This document shows, one piece after another, positions 7,140-7,228 of a stretch of DNA of 7,228 nt. The position numbers and the translations under genes are program-made. Position 1 is the stretch's first letter. The number at the start of each line of letters is the position of its first letter. Source of the stretch: an uncultured Eubacteriaceae bacterium (GTDB lineage Bacteria > Bacillota > Clostridia > Lachnospirales > CAG-274); contig CANOGI010000111.1 in assembly GCA_947565475.1 (NCBI GenBank), forward strand, positions 1-7,228, read 5' to 3'. A model generated the notes under the pieces. The model was given only the letters and a program-made list of their open reading frames with translations, ran no database searches and was not told the DNA's origin.

Positions 7140-7228
7140 TCATATCTTAAACCACACGAATAAAAAAATTTTCAAGAAAGCACCGCACAAAGAGGAAATA
7201 AAAATAATTTTACGAAAAAATACGCTAC
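7140..7228 (-). other. Right-edge region: possible 3' tail of an upstream minus-strand gene
   Basis: Two minus-strand frames are open from the window edge: one ends at a TGA at 7172 (18 residues), the other at a TGA at 7140 (about 28 residues, very rich in Phe, Ile, Leu and Lys). The second stops 6 nt before the hairpin, a normal gene-then-terminator layout. Both are too short, and their AT-driven hydrophobic composition too uninformative, to call a gene. The stretch may equally be non-coding. Confidence 0.2.

Noticed and set aside
7165..7179. CodY-box-like sequence AATTTTCAAGAAAGC
   Set aside because: It differs from AATTTTCWGAAAATT at four of fifteen positions, which is expected by chance in such AT-rich DNA.

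Overview
The window is AT-rich DNA with Gram-positive signals: GGAGG ribosome sites, a TTG start, and A/T-rich third positions, with GCG and GCC alanine codons still common. Together with the protein families present, this points to a low-GC Bacillota, most likely a motile member of the Clostridia (Lachnospiraceae-like). That assignment is inference from gene content. All three genes lie on the minus strand, so transcription runs from high to low coordinates. I see no rRNA, tRNA, CRISPR array, insertion sequence or phage gene.

From right to left: a 224-base leader with a 12-bp hairpin (7098-7134); a complete MATE-family efflux transporter (5661-7004); a 163-base gap with a weak promoter candidate; a complete DUF4130/TIGR03915-type DNA-metabolism protein (4748-5497, read from an internal ATG); a 90-base gap; and a giant open frame that starts with TTG at 4657 and is still open at base 1. 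That frame has 1552 complete codons in the window, no in-frame stop and no sign of a frameshift. It covers almost two thirds of the sequence, and its 3' end is missing.

The giant protein is the interesting object. Its first ~90 residues look like the small beta-barrel that opens FliK-like and DUF6240 proteins of clostridia. Both ends carry a recurring helical motif of the kind 'IPVTKENIE'. The centre (about residues 240-880) is a Lys/Glu/Asp/Asn-rich low-complexity insert that includes about a dozen degenerate 33-34-residue tandem repeats. The translated protein contains no cysteine, only two tryptophans and no N-terminal signal peptide. Just upstream is an exact match to the sigma-D/sigma-28 (motility) -10 element, GCCGATAT, with a near-consensus -35 at the standard 15-nt spacing. 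Together these suggest a flagellum-associated protein, possibly a FliK-like export substrate or hook-length 'ruler' enlarged by repeats. The promoter match and the repeats are read directly from the sequence. The family assignment rests on remembered family features, and the ruler idea is a hypothesis.

The MATE and DUF4130 genes look like ordinary chromosomal genes upstream of the motility gene, not functional partners of it. The radical-SAM protein that usually accompanies DUF4130 proteins is absent from both sides of the gene within this window.
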